64,000 nt of DNA from SHVO01 sp050246995 (lineage in GTDB: Bacteria; Pseudomonadota; Alphaproteobacteria; Rhodospirillales; Rhodospirillaceae). Of this stretch, positions 25,238-31,988 are shown piece after piece (position 1 is the first letter of the stretch; every line of letters starts with the position of its first letter). Both the position numbers and the translations under genes were made by a program. The notes under the pieces were generated by a model. It saw only the letters and a program-made list of their open reading frames with translations. It had not been told where the DNA came from and ran no database searches. The DNA lies in assembly GCA_050246995.1 (NCBI GenBank), contig JBFWVA010000006.1, positions 62,001 to 126,000 on the forward strand, in the 5' to 3' direction.

Positions 25238-25299
25238 GAGCTATAGGCCGAGCCCTCGCCGGGGAGGCCTTTCCCGGCAAGGGGTTAGGGCGAAAAAAA

Positions 25300-25331
25300 G
25301 GGGCCGGACAGCGCTTGCGCTGCCCGGCCCC
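25300..25331. terminator. strong hairpin between the methyltransferase-like gene and tRNA-Pro
   Basis: A 14-bp stem with one mismatch (GGGGCCGGACAGCG against CGCTGCCCGGCCCC) and loop CTTG. On the plus strand the tail is TCTGTTT. On the minus strand it is followed by a run of seven T, so it could stop transcription in both directions. It ends the 24485-25237 transcript. Confidence 0.75.
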
Positions 25332-25357
25332 TCTGTTTATAAGCACGCCTCGATGAT

Positions 25358-25434
25358 CGGAGCGTAGCTCAGCCTGGTAGAGCGCTGCTTTCGGGAGGCA
25401 GAGGTCGCAGGTTCGACTCCTGTCGCTCCGACCA
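25358..25434 (+). tRNA. tRNA-Pro (anticodon CGG)
   Basis: 77 nt including an encoded CCA. The acceptor stem CGGAGCG/CGCTCCG pairs perfectly. The D arm GCTC...GAGC, anticodon stem CTGCT/GGCAG with loop TTCGGGA, and T arm GCAGG-TTCGACT-CCTGT are complete. The anticodon is at 25392-25394. The first base C1 pairing with G72 is the normal bacterial tRNA-Pro identity feature. It reads CCG codons, frequent in GC-rich genomes. A terminator follows at 25463. No integrase or target-site duplication was seen, so it is not being used as an attachment site here. Confidence 0.97.
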
Positions 25435-25462
25435 TTTAAAATCCCGACATTTCAAGCACATA

Positions 25463-25498
25463 CGGCCCACCCGGAAACGGGCGGGCCGTTGTCGTTTT
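25463..25498 (+). terminator. terminator of tRNA-Pro
   Basis: Stem CGGCCCACCCG / CGGGCGGGCCG with one A-C mismatch and a GAAA tetraloop, followed by TTGTCGTTTT. It lies 28 bp after the tRNA CCA end. Confidence 0.75.
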
Positions 25499-25681
25499 GG
25501 GACTATTTAAAGAGCCTGGCGGGTTACCGCGGCGCGGCCCGCCCCATCGCCACGATCAATCGCGAATCGGGAAACTGCACCCGGCAATCTTACCGCCACG
25601 AACTTTCCCACGCAGGGTCCGCCATGCCATCCTGCCGCGTCTTTTATTCCGCCACCGTCAGCATGAAGGGGACGCATTCGC

Positions 25682-26587
25682 ATGGGACTTATCTCTGAAC
25701 GCAAAAAGGCCTCGGACTTCCCGCAGGAGCTTTTGAACCTGCTCGATGGTTACGTGCACGGCCGCTTGAGCCGCCGCGACTTCATCGACCACGCGCAGAA
25801 ATTCACGGTAGCCGGCGCCACGGGCACGGCGCTCGTGGAAATGTTGCGGCCAAATTTCGCATGGGCAGTTCAGGTTCAGCCGGATGACTCGCGCATCAAG
25901 AGTGAGCGCGTGGAGATCGCCTCGCCGCAGGGCAATGGTTCCATCAAGGGCCTCCTGGTAAAGCCGGCCAACATGAAAGGGAAACTCCCTGTCGTCATCG
26001 TCGTGCACGAGAACCGCGGCCTGAACCCCTATGTCGAGGACGTGGCGCGGCGCCTCGCGACCGCAAATTTCATCGCGCTGGCCCCGGACGGGCTGTCGTC
26101 GATGGGTGGCTACCCCGGCGACGAAGAAACCGGGGTCGCGATGTTCCAGAAGATCGACCGCGCAAAATTGACGGAAGACTTCGTTGCCGCGGCCGCCTGG
26201 CTTAAGAAGCACCCGGACAGCAACGGCAAACTGGGCGGTGTCGGCTTCTGTTTCGGCGGCGGCGTCGTGAATACGCTGGCCGTTCGTCTCGGCGCGGATT
26301 TCAATGCCGGAGTCCCGTTCTATGGCGCGCAGCCGAAACCGGAAGACGTGCCGAAGATCAAGGCCCCCATCAACGCGCAGTACGGGGGGCTCGATGAACG
26401 CATCAATGCGGGTTGGCCCGCCTACGAAGCCGCGCTTAAGGCCGCCAACATCCCGCACGAAGGACACATCTACCCGAACGCCAACCATGGTTTCCATAAC
26501 GACACCACGCCGCGTTACGACGAAAAGGCGGCGAAGGAAGCCTGGGACCGCACACTCGGCTGGTTCGAAAAGTACCTGCGCGCTTAG
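25682..26587 (+). CDS. dienelactone hydrolase-family protein with Tat-type leader
   Basis: 301 residues. The alpha/beta-hydrolase triad of the DLH family can be placed: Cys190 in GFCFGGG, Asp238 in GGLDERI and His269 in NANHGFHND. The N-terminus contains LSRRDFIDHAQKFTVAGATG, a twin-arginine motif before a weakly hydrophobic stretch, so export by Tat is likely. The true enzyme class opens dienelactones in chloroaromatic breakdown; most homologues with this leader have unknown substrates. GGGGACG lies upstream of ATG 25682. It is followed by a metallo-beta-lactamase-fold gene and a nuclease on the same strand, all exported, and may be co-transcribed with them. Confidence 0.92.
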   Translation: MGLISERKKASDFPQELLNLLDGYVHGRLSRRDFIDHAQKFTVAGATGTALVEMLRPNFAWAVQVQPDDSRIKSERVEIASPQGNGSIKGLLVKPANMKGKLPVVIVVHENRGLNPYVEDVARRLATANFIALAPDGLSSMGGYPGDEETGVAMFQKIDRAKLTEDFVAAAAWLKKHPDSNGKLGGVGFCFGGGVVNTLAVRLGADFNAGVPFYGAQPKPEDVPKIKAPINAQYGGLDERINAGWPAYEAALKAANIPHEGHIYPNANHGFHNDTTPRYDEKAAKEAWDRTLGWFEKYLRA

Positions 26588-26594
26588 AGAAAGC

Positions 26595-26621
26595 CGGGCC
26601 GCGGCAACGCGCCGCGGCCCG
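26595..26621. other. GC-rich hairpin after the dienelactone hydrolase gene
   Basis: Perfect stem CGGGCCGCGG / CCGCGGCCCG around a 7-nt loop, 8 bp after the stop codon. There is no U-tract, so it may protect the upstream 3' end or pause transcription between this gene and the metallo-hydrolase gene, rather than terminate. Confidence 0.45.
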
Positions 26622-26647
26622 CTGCTGAGTGCGGAACGGCGGGGGAG

Positions 26648-27607
26648 ATGTTCGCCATGCTCAAACAAATCTTCACCGCAGGGCTGGTCTGCGCCCTGAG
26701 CGGAGCAGCTCACGGGCAATCGTCCTTTCCGGTGAAGATCATCCCCGGCGCGGTCCCCGCCGACCGTTCGCCCGACGGCAACACCGTTATCTTCGAGGAT
26801 AGCGAGGGCCTCATCGTCGTGGACACCGGCCGCCACTTTGAACACCAAGCCGCGATCATCGCTTACAGTTACGAGCGTAAGAAGCCGATTTCGGCCATCG
26901 TAAACACCCATTGGCATCTCGATCACAGCGGCGGCAACCAAGAACTACGCGTCCTGTTTCCAAACGCGAAGCTGTACACGAGCAACGCGGTAAAAGGCGC
27001 ACTCGAGGGTTTTCTCATGAAGGAATTAGACCGCAGCCGCGTCATGGTGGCCGATCCCAAAGTGAGCGAGTATGAAAAATCGAAGATCCGCCTGGGCATT
27101 TCGGCGCTGGAAGACCGCAAGGATCTTGTTCCCGATGTTCCCGTCGCCGGCGATCTGAAACTCGGACGCTTGGAACTTCATCTCGCGCCGTTCGCGGCGA
27201 CGGCGGGCGATACATGGCTCTATGATCCGGAAAGCCGCACGGTGGTCGCGGGCGACCTGATTGTCGCGCCAGTGCCGTTCTTCGATACAGCCTGCGGAGC
27301 GGGGTGGCGCATGGCCCTCGATAAGGTTTCCGCCCAAAGCTTCGAGCGTATCGTTCCGGGTCACGGACCAAGCCTTACCCGTGTTGAATTCGAGGAATAC
27401 AAGACGGCCTTCGGCGGCCTACTCGACTGCGCTGCCACTACAGCATCCGTAACGTCATGCGCGGATAAGTGGCGGAAAGACGCCGCGCGCTTCATGGCGA
27501 CGGACGCCGAACGCGCCTACGCCGACAGGGCCATTGCCTACTATCTCACGAATATCCTGCGCATGCCGGCGAAACAGGCGGAACTGTGCGGAGCGCAAAA
27601 GGGATGA
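26648..27607 (+). CDS. exported metallo-beta-lactamase-fold hydrolase
   Basis: 319 residues with a signal peptide (cleavage near AHGQ, residues 21-24). The zinc-binding motif THWHLDHSGGN, the following acidic loop VVAGDLIV (Asp ligand) and GHGPS (last His) show a binuclear MBL-fold active site. Size and motifs fit general MBL-fold hydrolases rather than true beta-lactamases; the substrate is unknown. Two cysteine pairs late in the protein (FFDTACG, LLDCAATT, TSCADK, ELCGAQ) suggest disulfides in the periplasm. Its TGA overlaps the ATG of the S1/P1 nuclease gene by ATGA, so the two are translationally coupled. Confidence 0.9.
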   Translation: MFAMLKQIFTAGLVCALSGAAHGQSSFPVKIIPGAVPADRSPDGNTVIFEDSEGLIVVDTGRHFEHQAAIIAYSYERKKPISAIVNTHWHLDHSGGNQELRVLFPNAKLYTSNAVKGALEGFLMKELDRSRVMVADPKVSEYEKSKIRLGISALEDRKDLVPDVPVAGDLKLGRLELHLAPFAATAGDTWLYDPESRTVVAGDLIVAPVPFFDTACGAGWRMALDKVSAQSFERIVPGHGPSLTRVEFEEYKTAFGGLLDCAATTASVTSCADKWRKDAARFMATDAERAYADRAIAYYLTNILRMPAKQAELCGAQKG

Positions 27608-28401
27608 TCCGCCAGCTCGTAGCAATAACCGCCTTTTTGTGTGCGGCCTTAAGTCCGCCCGCCGAGGCGTGGGATGATGCCGGGCATCGCATGGCCTGCA
27701 TGAAGGCGTGGCACGAGATGACGGATCCGGCGCGCGCTGCCGTCTCCAGCCTACTCTCCGTTAAAACACCCGAAGAATTCGCCGAGACATGTACGTGGGC
27801 CGATGAGGCCGCCGCCACGCGGCGGGAAACGGCTGGCTGGCATTTCATACATGTCCCGAAAACAGCGCGCGCGATCGCGCTCGCACGCGACTGCAAGGCG
27901 CCAGCAAGCTGCGTTGTAGAGCAGATAGACCGTCAAACGGAAATCATCGCCGGCACCGCACCGAAGGCGGCGCGCGCTGAAGCGCTACGGTTCCTCGCGC
28001 ACCTCATGGCCGATCTCCATCAACCCCTCAATGTTGCATTCGCAGAAGATCACGGCGGCAGGGACATCAAAATCACCTTTCTAGGGAAGCCGGCCGATAT
28101 GCACGCCTTATGGGATTCATTGATCCTGAAGGCGCCCAATCCGCCCAGCCGCGGCTATACGCCGTTCCTTCAAGACATGGCCGACCGGCACAATCGCGAG
28201 CGGTGGAACGTCGGCACGGCGAAAGACTGGGCTGAGGAAACGTTGTGGGTCATGCGCGCGCCACCCACGGGATATGTGGGTAATCCCGGCGGCCTCGTTT
28301 TCGACGAAATTTATGTCGAGCAGAACTACCTTGTTGCGACAGACCAGATCGACAAATCCGGGGTGCGGTTGGCTTTCGTGCTGAACGGCATTTTCAAGTA
28401 A
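27604..28401 (+). CDS. S1/P1-type zinc nuclease, exported (copy 2, altered ligand)
   Basis: 265 residues with a signal peptide ending PPAEA before WDDAGH. Zinc ligands seen: N-terminal Trp, His in DDAGH, Asp in CTWADE, His in GWHFIH, the first His and Asp of HLMADLHQPLN, and MHALWD. The last His of the HxxxDxxxxxH block is Asn here (HQPLN, where copy 1 at 18678-19487 has HQPLH). That residue binds one of the three zincs in P1 nuclease, so this copy may bind a different metal set or be less active. Coupled by ATGA to the MBL-fold gene. It converges with the DsbA-like gene 3 bp away. Confidence 0.92.
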   Translation: MIRQLVAITAFLCAALSPPAEAWDDAGHRMACMKAWHEMTDPARAAVSSLLSVKTPEEFAETCTWADEAAATRRETAGWHFIHVPKTARAIALARDCKAPASCVVEQIDRQTEIIAGTAPKAARAEALRFLAHLMADLHQPLNVAFAEDHGGRDIKITFLGKPADMHALWDSLILKAPNPPSRGYTPFLQDMADRHNRERWNVGTAKDWAEETLWVMRAPPTGYVGNPGGLVFDEIYVEQNYLVATDQIDKSGVRLAFVLNGIFK

Positions 28402-28404
28402 CCG

Positions 28405-28965
28405 TCACTTCGCCGCCGCGGCAACTTTCGCAAAATTCAGCTTTTCCCACGGGCCGGCGAAGACCTGTCCTCCCGTCACAAACGCCGGCGGATTAGCGAT
28501 CTTATGTTCCGCGGCGAAGGTCGCGTTCGCGCGCACCTCGTCGGCAATGGCCGGATTCTGAAAATCCTTTTGAAACCGTTCCCAATCGAGGCCGATGAGC
28601 GGCGCGTTATCGCGTAGGGAGTAGTAGGTGTGCGCCTGTGGCGCCGAGATCGCAACTTCATGGAAGGCACGAAATTTTCCCTGACGAGCCGCGGCATATG
28701 CGGCCTTGGCCAAAAACTCGGACAGCGGGCCTATTCCGGCGACCGGCTTCACCACGATCTTAACGTTGGGATTGGCGCGGCCAAAGGAGAGCAACCGATC
28801 GTGGAGCGTTTTGCCCGCCACATTTTCATAGTTGATCACCGCGACGACCGTGGATGCACCGCTTGGATTAGCGGCGATAAGTTCAGCCGCGTGCGCGGCG
28901 GCAGGCGGCGCAATCGCGATAACAAGGATAATAATCGTGATGGCAACAAGCGCCGTGCGCGACAT
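28405..28965 (-). CDS. DsbA-like thioredoxin-fold protein lacking the CXXC motif
   Basis: 186 residues with a signal peptide (about 1-26). The pattern after it follows DsbA/Com1-type thioredoxin-fold proteins: a first strand VVAVINYENVAGKTLHDRLL, then PNVKIVVKPVAGIGPLSEFLAKAAYAAARQGKFRAFHEVAI, and the cis-Pro loop NPPAFVTGG. In redox-active members the first strand is followed by CPYC; here the position is NVAG and there is no cysteine in the whole protein. It cannot act as a thiol oxidase and may be a binding or chaperone version. No partner thiol-redox gene is nearby. It converges with the S1/P1 nuclease gene. Confidence 0.82.
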   Translation of the reverse strand: MSRTALVAITIIILVIAIAPPAAAHAAELIAANPSGASTVVAVINYENVAGKTLHDRLLSFGRANPNVKIVVKPVAGIGPLSEFLAKAAYAAARQGKFRAFHEVAISAPQAHTYYSLRDNAPLIGLDWERFQKDFQNPAIADEVRANATFAAEHKIANPPAFVTGGQVFAGPWEKLNFAKVAAAAK

Positions 28966-29159
28966 AGGTACTACCTCCCATATCAGGCTCTAACTCATCT
29001 GGAAATTTTAGGGCGGAATTTTTGGGACGCAACCGGACGAGTGAACCGCCGTGATTCACGGATGCGTGAAGGTTGCATTCACGGCAACGCAACCCCTTGA
29101 TTGCCGTAACGAAGTAGGTGCCCCGGCGTTGTACCGACACCTCTTTCATAACGGAGTGC

Positions 29160-29531
29160 ATGATGTTCCAGACAGCGAAACGAGCCCTACTTATTGCAGC
29201 CGTAACGAGCGCTGGCCTTTCCCTTTCCCAAAGCTTATTCGCCGCGACGGAAGAAAAGCTTTCAAAGCCCGAACTCCTGAAACTGAATGAGTGCATGGCG
29301 ATGACAAAGGATGTGCTGGCTCAAGACAGTCAGTGTGGCGTGGTGATGAAGAAGGCGAGCATCACCGCGACGGACATCGAAAAGATGCGCCGGTGTGAGG
29401 GAAAGATGAACATCGACGTCAGTAAAGATCCAGACTGCGCCGCGATGATCAAAAAACATCCGGAGCTCGTCCGAGGCCATGGCGAACTCGAGCCCAGCAC
29501 GAATATTGGTACGAAGCCGCCCGCGAAGTAG
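29160..29531 (+). CDS. small exported hypothetical protein with four cysteines
   Basis: 123 residues with a signal peptide ending SLFAA (about residue 28). The mature part is helical and charged and carries Cys in LNECMAM, SQCGVV, RRCEGK and PDCAAM, evenly placed for two disulfides. ACGGAG lies before tandem ATG codons at 29160 and 29163; either could be used. I do not recognise the family. It stands alone, with the calcium-repeat lipoprotein gene convergent downstream. Confidence 0.7.
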   Translation: MMFQTAKRALLIAAVTSAGLSLSQSLFAATEEKLSKPELLKLNECMAMTKDVLAQDSQCGVVMKKASITATDIEKMRRCEGKMNIDVSKDPDCAAMIKKHPELVRGHGELEPSTNIGTKPPAK

Positions 29532-29613
29532 TCACGAGCCTATTATCTTTCAACTATTCGGCCGGCGTACCCCGGGGAACCACAGGCTGAGCCCCACTAG
29601 TGTCACGTAAGAA

Positions 29614-29642
29614 AAGAGGGGCGGCCTGTCGCCGCCCCTCTT
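29614..29642 (-). terminator. terminator of the calcium-repeat lipoprotein gene
   Basis: A perfect 12-bp stem AAGAGGGGCGGC / GCCGCCCCTCTT with loop CTGTC. On the minus strand it is followed by TTCTTAC and lies 20 bp after the lipoprotein stop. It may also stop transcripts from the convergent gene ending at 29531. Confidence 0.75.
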
Positions 29643-29662
29643 AGCTGTCTCGTTCCTCGACC

Positions 29663-29929
29663 TTAACGCCAGCGCGGATTATTCGGGCGCGAGTCAAAGC
29701 GATTGGGAATACCATCGCCATCGCGGTCGCGATCGAACCTGTTCGGGATGCCGTCCCAATCGCGATCACGCGCACCATAGCCATAGCCGCGCGGACCATA
29801 ATACTCGCCGTCGTAAGACGAGACGCCGACGCCAAACGAAGTGTACGACCCGCTGTCCGCGCAAGCAGCGAGACCGAGCGCCGAAACCACGAGGGCGATG
29901 CCGATAAGACGTTTGGATAATGTCTTCAT
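29663..29929 (-). CDS. small lipoprotein with thrombospondin type 3-like calcium repeats
   Basis: 88 residues. The leader ends in a good lipobox (LGLAAC, Cys23). After a Ser/Tyr/Gly-rich stretch come two imperfect repeats DRDWDGIPNRFDRD and DRDGDGIPNRFDSRPNNP. Their DxDxDGIPNxxD pattern matches thrombospondin type 3 repeats, which bind calcium. The protein should be anchored to a membrane and could bind Ca2+ or cell-wall material. GGAGG lies 5 nt before the ATG. It is monocistronic, with its own terminator and a long upstream region that also holds a promoter facing the other way. Confidence 0.85.
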   Translation of the reverse strand: MKTLSKRLIGIALVVSALGLAACADSGSYTSFGVGVSSYDGEYYGPRGYGYGARDRDWDGIPNRFDRDRDGDGIPNRFDSRPNNPRWR

Positions 29930-30003
29930 GTAAACCTCCTATCCGAAGATAGAGATTCAACGCACCCACGAAGGCCCTCCGAGGGCCGAATTATGGTGCT
30001 AGT

Positions 30004-30034
30004 TTGACGTAAGAGCGCATTATGCGCGTAGAAT
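30004..30034 (+). promoter_or_regulatory. promoter with 19-bp spacer and central dyad (MerR-type geometry)
   Basis: TTGACG (30004-30009) and TAGAAT (30029-30034) are separated by 19 bp. A perfect inverted repeat GCGCAT-T-ATGCGC lies at 30015-30027 within the spacer. MerR-family activators bind such dyads inside over-long 19-20 bp spacers and untwist the DNA to bring the two hexamers in line. No merR-type gene is in the window and no gene starts downstream on this strand. Confidence 0.4.
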
Positions 30035-30458
30035 GGCGCGTCTTACCCGAGTGAGTTGATATCCAGGCAGCGCGATCAGCAAGTGATTCGCCATTCACCT
30101 CTGCTGGAGCGAACGCATTAACCCACGGTGTCGTGGTATGCGATTGTCAATATCCGTTCATTACAATCTCTTTGATGCGCTGAGATGCGCTTTTGCACGT
30201 CACTGAAGAGTCTCTGGGGGAATTTCGCTGACTTCTTGTTCATCTCGCGCATCCCTCACGAACAAGTTTCCTTCTTCGCCGTTGGACTTTCGGACTGTTG
30301 GAAAGAACGATGACACGGCCCAAGTGTGACAGCCTCGTCACTCCGTAACCATCGCGCCGTAACGTTTCGATCCTTAAGTTTCAGGTGTGAGCCGCAGCGC
30401 CCGTCAGCGCCGCTCGCATCTCGCGGAGCCCGCCCCCTTTCGGACTTCGCACAAGAGT

Positions 30459-30487
30459 GGCCCCAATCCCAACGATGGATTGGGGCC
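30459..30487 (+). terminator. hairpin near the 3' end of the cytochrome c gene
   Basis: Perfect 11-bp stem GGCCCCAATCC / GGATTGGGGCC with a 7-nt loop, followed on the plus strand by GCTGCTTTT. It lies 15 bp past the minus-strand cytochrome stop, so it can serve that gene, but the T-run points to plus-strand use. Confidence 0.6.
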
Positions 30488-30501
30488 GCTGCTTTTCCGG
30501 T

Positions 30502-31800
30502 CTAGCGCATACGTAGGATGACGACTTCGTCGCTGGCGGGATTGGTCATGTCGCGGAGCTTCTTTACGTCCGCAGCGTTCACGGCGCCGGCGGAGTGTCC
30601 CCACCCCTTGCGCATGAAGGTGATGATGTCGGCGATCTCCTGGTCGTTCAGGAGCACCCGGAATTGCGGCATACGGTAAGCGTCCGGCATGCCCTGCACC
30701 ACGATGCGCGCCGAACCGTTCAGCGTAACATTGATCAACGAGAGCGCACTGGCGTCGACGATGGTCGGGTTGCCCGCGATCGGCGGCAGGTACGGCGCAT
30801 GCCCGCGGCCGTCATGGCCATGGCACGCGGCGCAGTGCTGCACGTAGAGGCGCTCGCCGGAGGTTTCGAACGTGCCACTGCGCAGAGCGTCGGTCGTCTT
30901 CTGATCGTAAGTGTAAGAAACGTTCGCGTTGCCGACCGGCGGCAACGACTTCAGGTAAGCCGCCATGGCCCCAACGTCATCGTCGGTCATATGTTGGGTG
31001 GAGTTATTGATCACCTCGATCATCGTTCCGAAGGCGGAGGAGAATGCATTGTGACCCGTCTTCAGGAATTCGCCGGTGTCCGCTTCAGACCAACGACCTA
31101 AGCCGGCCAAGGGATCACCGCGCAAGTTCGACGCGTGCCAGTTGTCGAGTTCAGCTCCAGACAGGAATGCCCGGTCGTCGGCAGCGTAGCCTTTTTCCTG
31201 GAAGAAGAGCCCGCGCGGGCTGTGACAGGCGCCGCAGTGACCAAGCCCTTCGACCAGATAAGCGCCGCGGTTCCATTTGGCGTCCTTGCCCGCATCCGGC
31301 TTGTAGCCGACGTCCGGGAGGAAAATCGCGTTCCAGATCTTAAGCGGCCAGCGGATGTTGAGCGGCGATTTGATCTCACTCGGCTGATTGGCGACGTTCG
31401 CGGCCGGCACCGCTTCCATGAAGAAAGCATAGAGCGCGCGCAAGTCCTCGTCGGTCGTCTTCGCGTAGGACGGATAAGGCATAGCCGGGTAAAGCATATG
31501 ACCGTCCTTGGCCACGCCGCGGCGCATCGCGCCCTCAAAATCCTCGAAGGTGTAATTGCCGATGCCGTGTTCTTTGTCCGGCGTGATGTTGGTGGTGTAG
31601 ATGGCCCCGAGAAAAGGAACCGCCATTTTGAGGCCTCCGGCGAACGGCTCGCCGTCCGGTGTCGAATGACAGCTGACACAATTGCCGGCGCGCGCAAGAT
31701 ACTCGCCCTTGGCGATAAGCTCGGGAGGAGACGCGGCGTGAGCCGCGTTCACCGCGAAGAGCCCAAACACCGCCGCAAACGTGAAGCGAACCAAACGCAT
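30502..31800 (-). CDS. triheme cytochrome c, membrane dehydrogenase subunit type
   Basis: 432 residues with a signal peptide (cleavage near AHAA, residue 23). Three heme c sites are present: CVSCH (41-45), CGACH (189-193) and CAACH (323-327). Methionine-containing loops for axial ligation follow each (for example PAMPYPSY and MPDAYRMPQF). Length, three hemes and order match the cytochrome subunit of alcohol, gluconate and sorbitol dehydrogenases of the AdhB/GndC type, which pass electrons from a periplasmic dehydrogenase to ubiquinone. No dehydrogenase partner is next to it. ATG 31800 has GGGGGA 6 nt upstream; an upstream start at 31827 is less likely. It diverges from sthA. Confidence 0.92.
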   Translation of the reverse strand: MRLVRFTFAAVFGLFAVNAAHAASPPELIAKGEYLARAGNCVSCHSTPDGEPFAGGLKMAVPFLGAIYTTNITPDKEHGIGNYTFEDFEGAMRRGVAKDGHMLYPAMPYPSYAKTTDEDLRALYAFFMEAVPAANVANQPSEIKSPLNIRWPLKIWNAIFLPDVGYKPDAGKDAKWNRGAYLVEGLGHCGACHSPRGLFFQEKGYAADDRAFLSGAELDNWHASNLRGDPLAGLGRWSEADTGEFLKTGHNAFSSAFGTMIEVINNSTQHMTDDDVGAMAAYLKSLPPVGNANVSYTYDQKTTDALRSGTFETSGERLYVQHCAACHGHDGRGHAPYLPPIAGNPTIVDASALSLINVTLNGSARIVVQGMPDAYRMPQFRVLLNDQEIADIITFMRKGWGHSAGAVNAADVKKLRDMTNPASDEVVILRMR

Positions 31801-31988
31801 CGCGTTCCCCCTTATCTCTGAAACCACCTAAAAATATGTACCGCGTTCGGCAGGGGTTCGTAAATAACGGTAACTCTTAAGAAAATCGCCCTCCGCTCTG
31901 ACCGGCCCGTTGACCCGACCCACCGAAGCACTACTCTAGGCTATGTAACGGGCTCCAAGGGGCCTGTGGGGGCTCTGGGGGCGATTTT

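Larger units (their letters stand above)
29930..30501. other. long gene-free region with promoter and terminator signals
   Basis: 572 bp without a credible protein gene. It contains a palindrome GGCCCTC-C-GAGGGCC at 29973-29987, a MerR-type promoter at 30004-30034 directed rightwards, and a strong hairpin with T-run at 30459-30487. Together the last two would delimit a ~430-nt non-coding transcript; the reading frames inside are 8 and 22 codons at most without ribosome-binding sites. Confidence 0.5.

Noticed and set aside
25358..25434. tRNA-Pro as an attachment site of an integrated element
   Set aside because: No integrase, no repeated tRNA 3' end in the window and no change in composition downstream.
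25658..26941. 427-codon minus-strand frame opposite the dienelactone hydrolase
   Set aside because: Antisense of a gene with a clear catalytic triad; crosses two genes and their gap.
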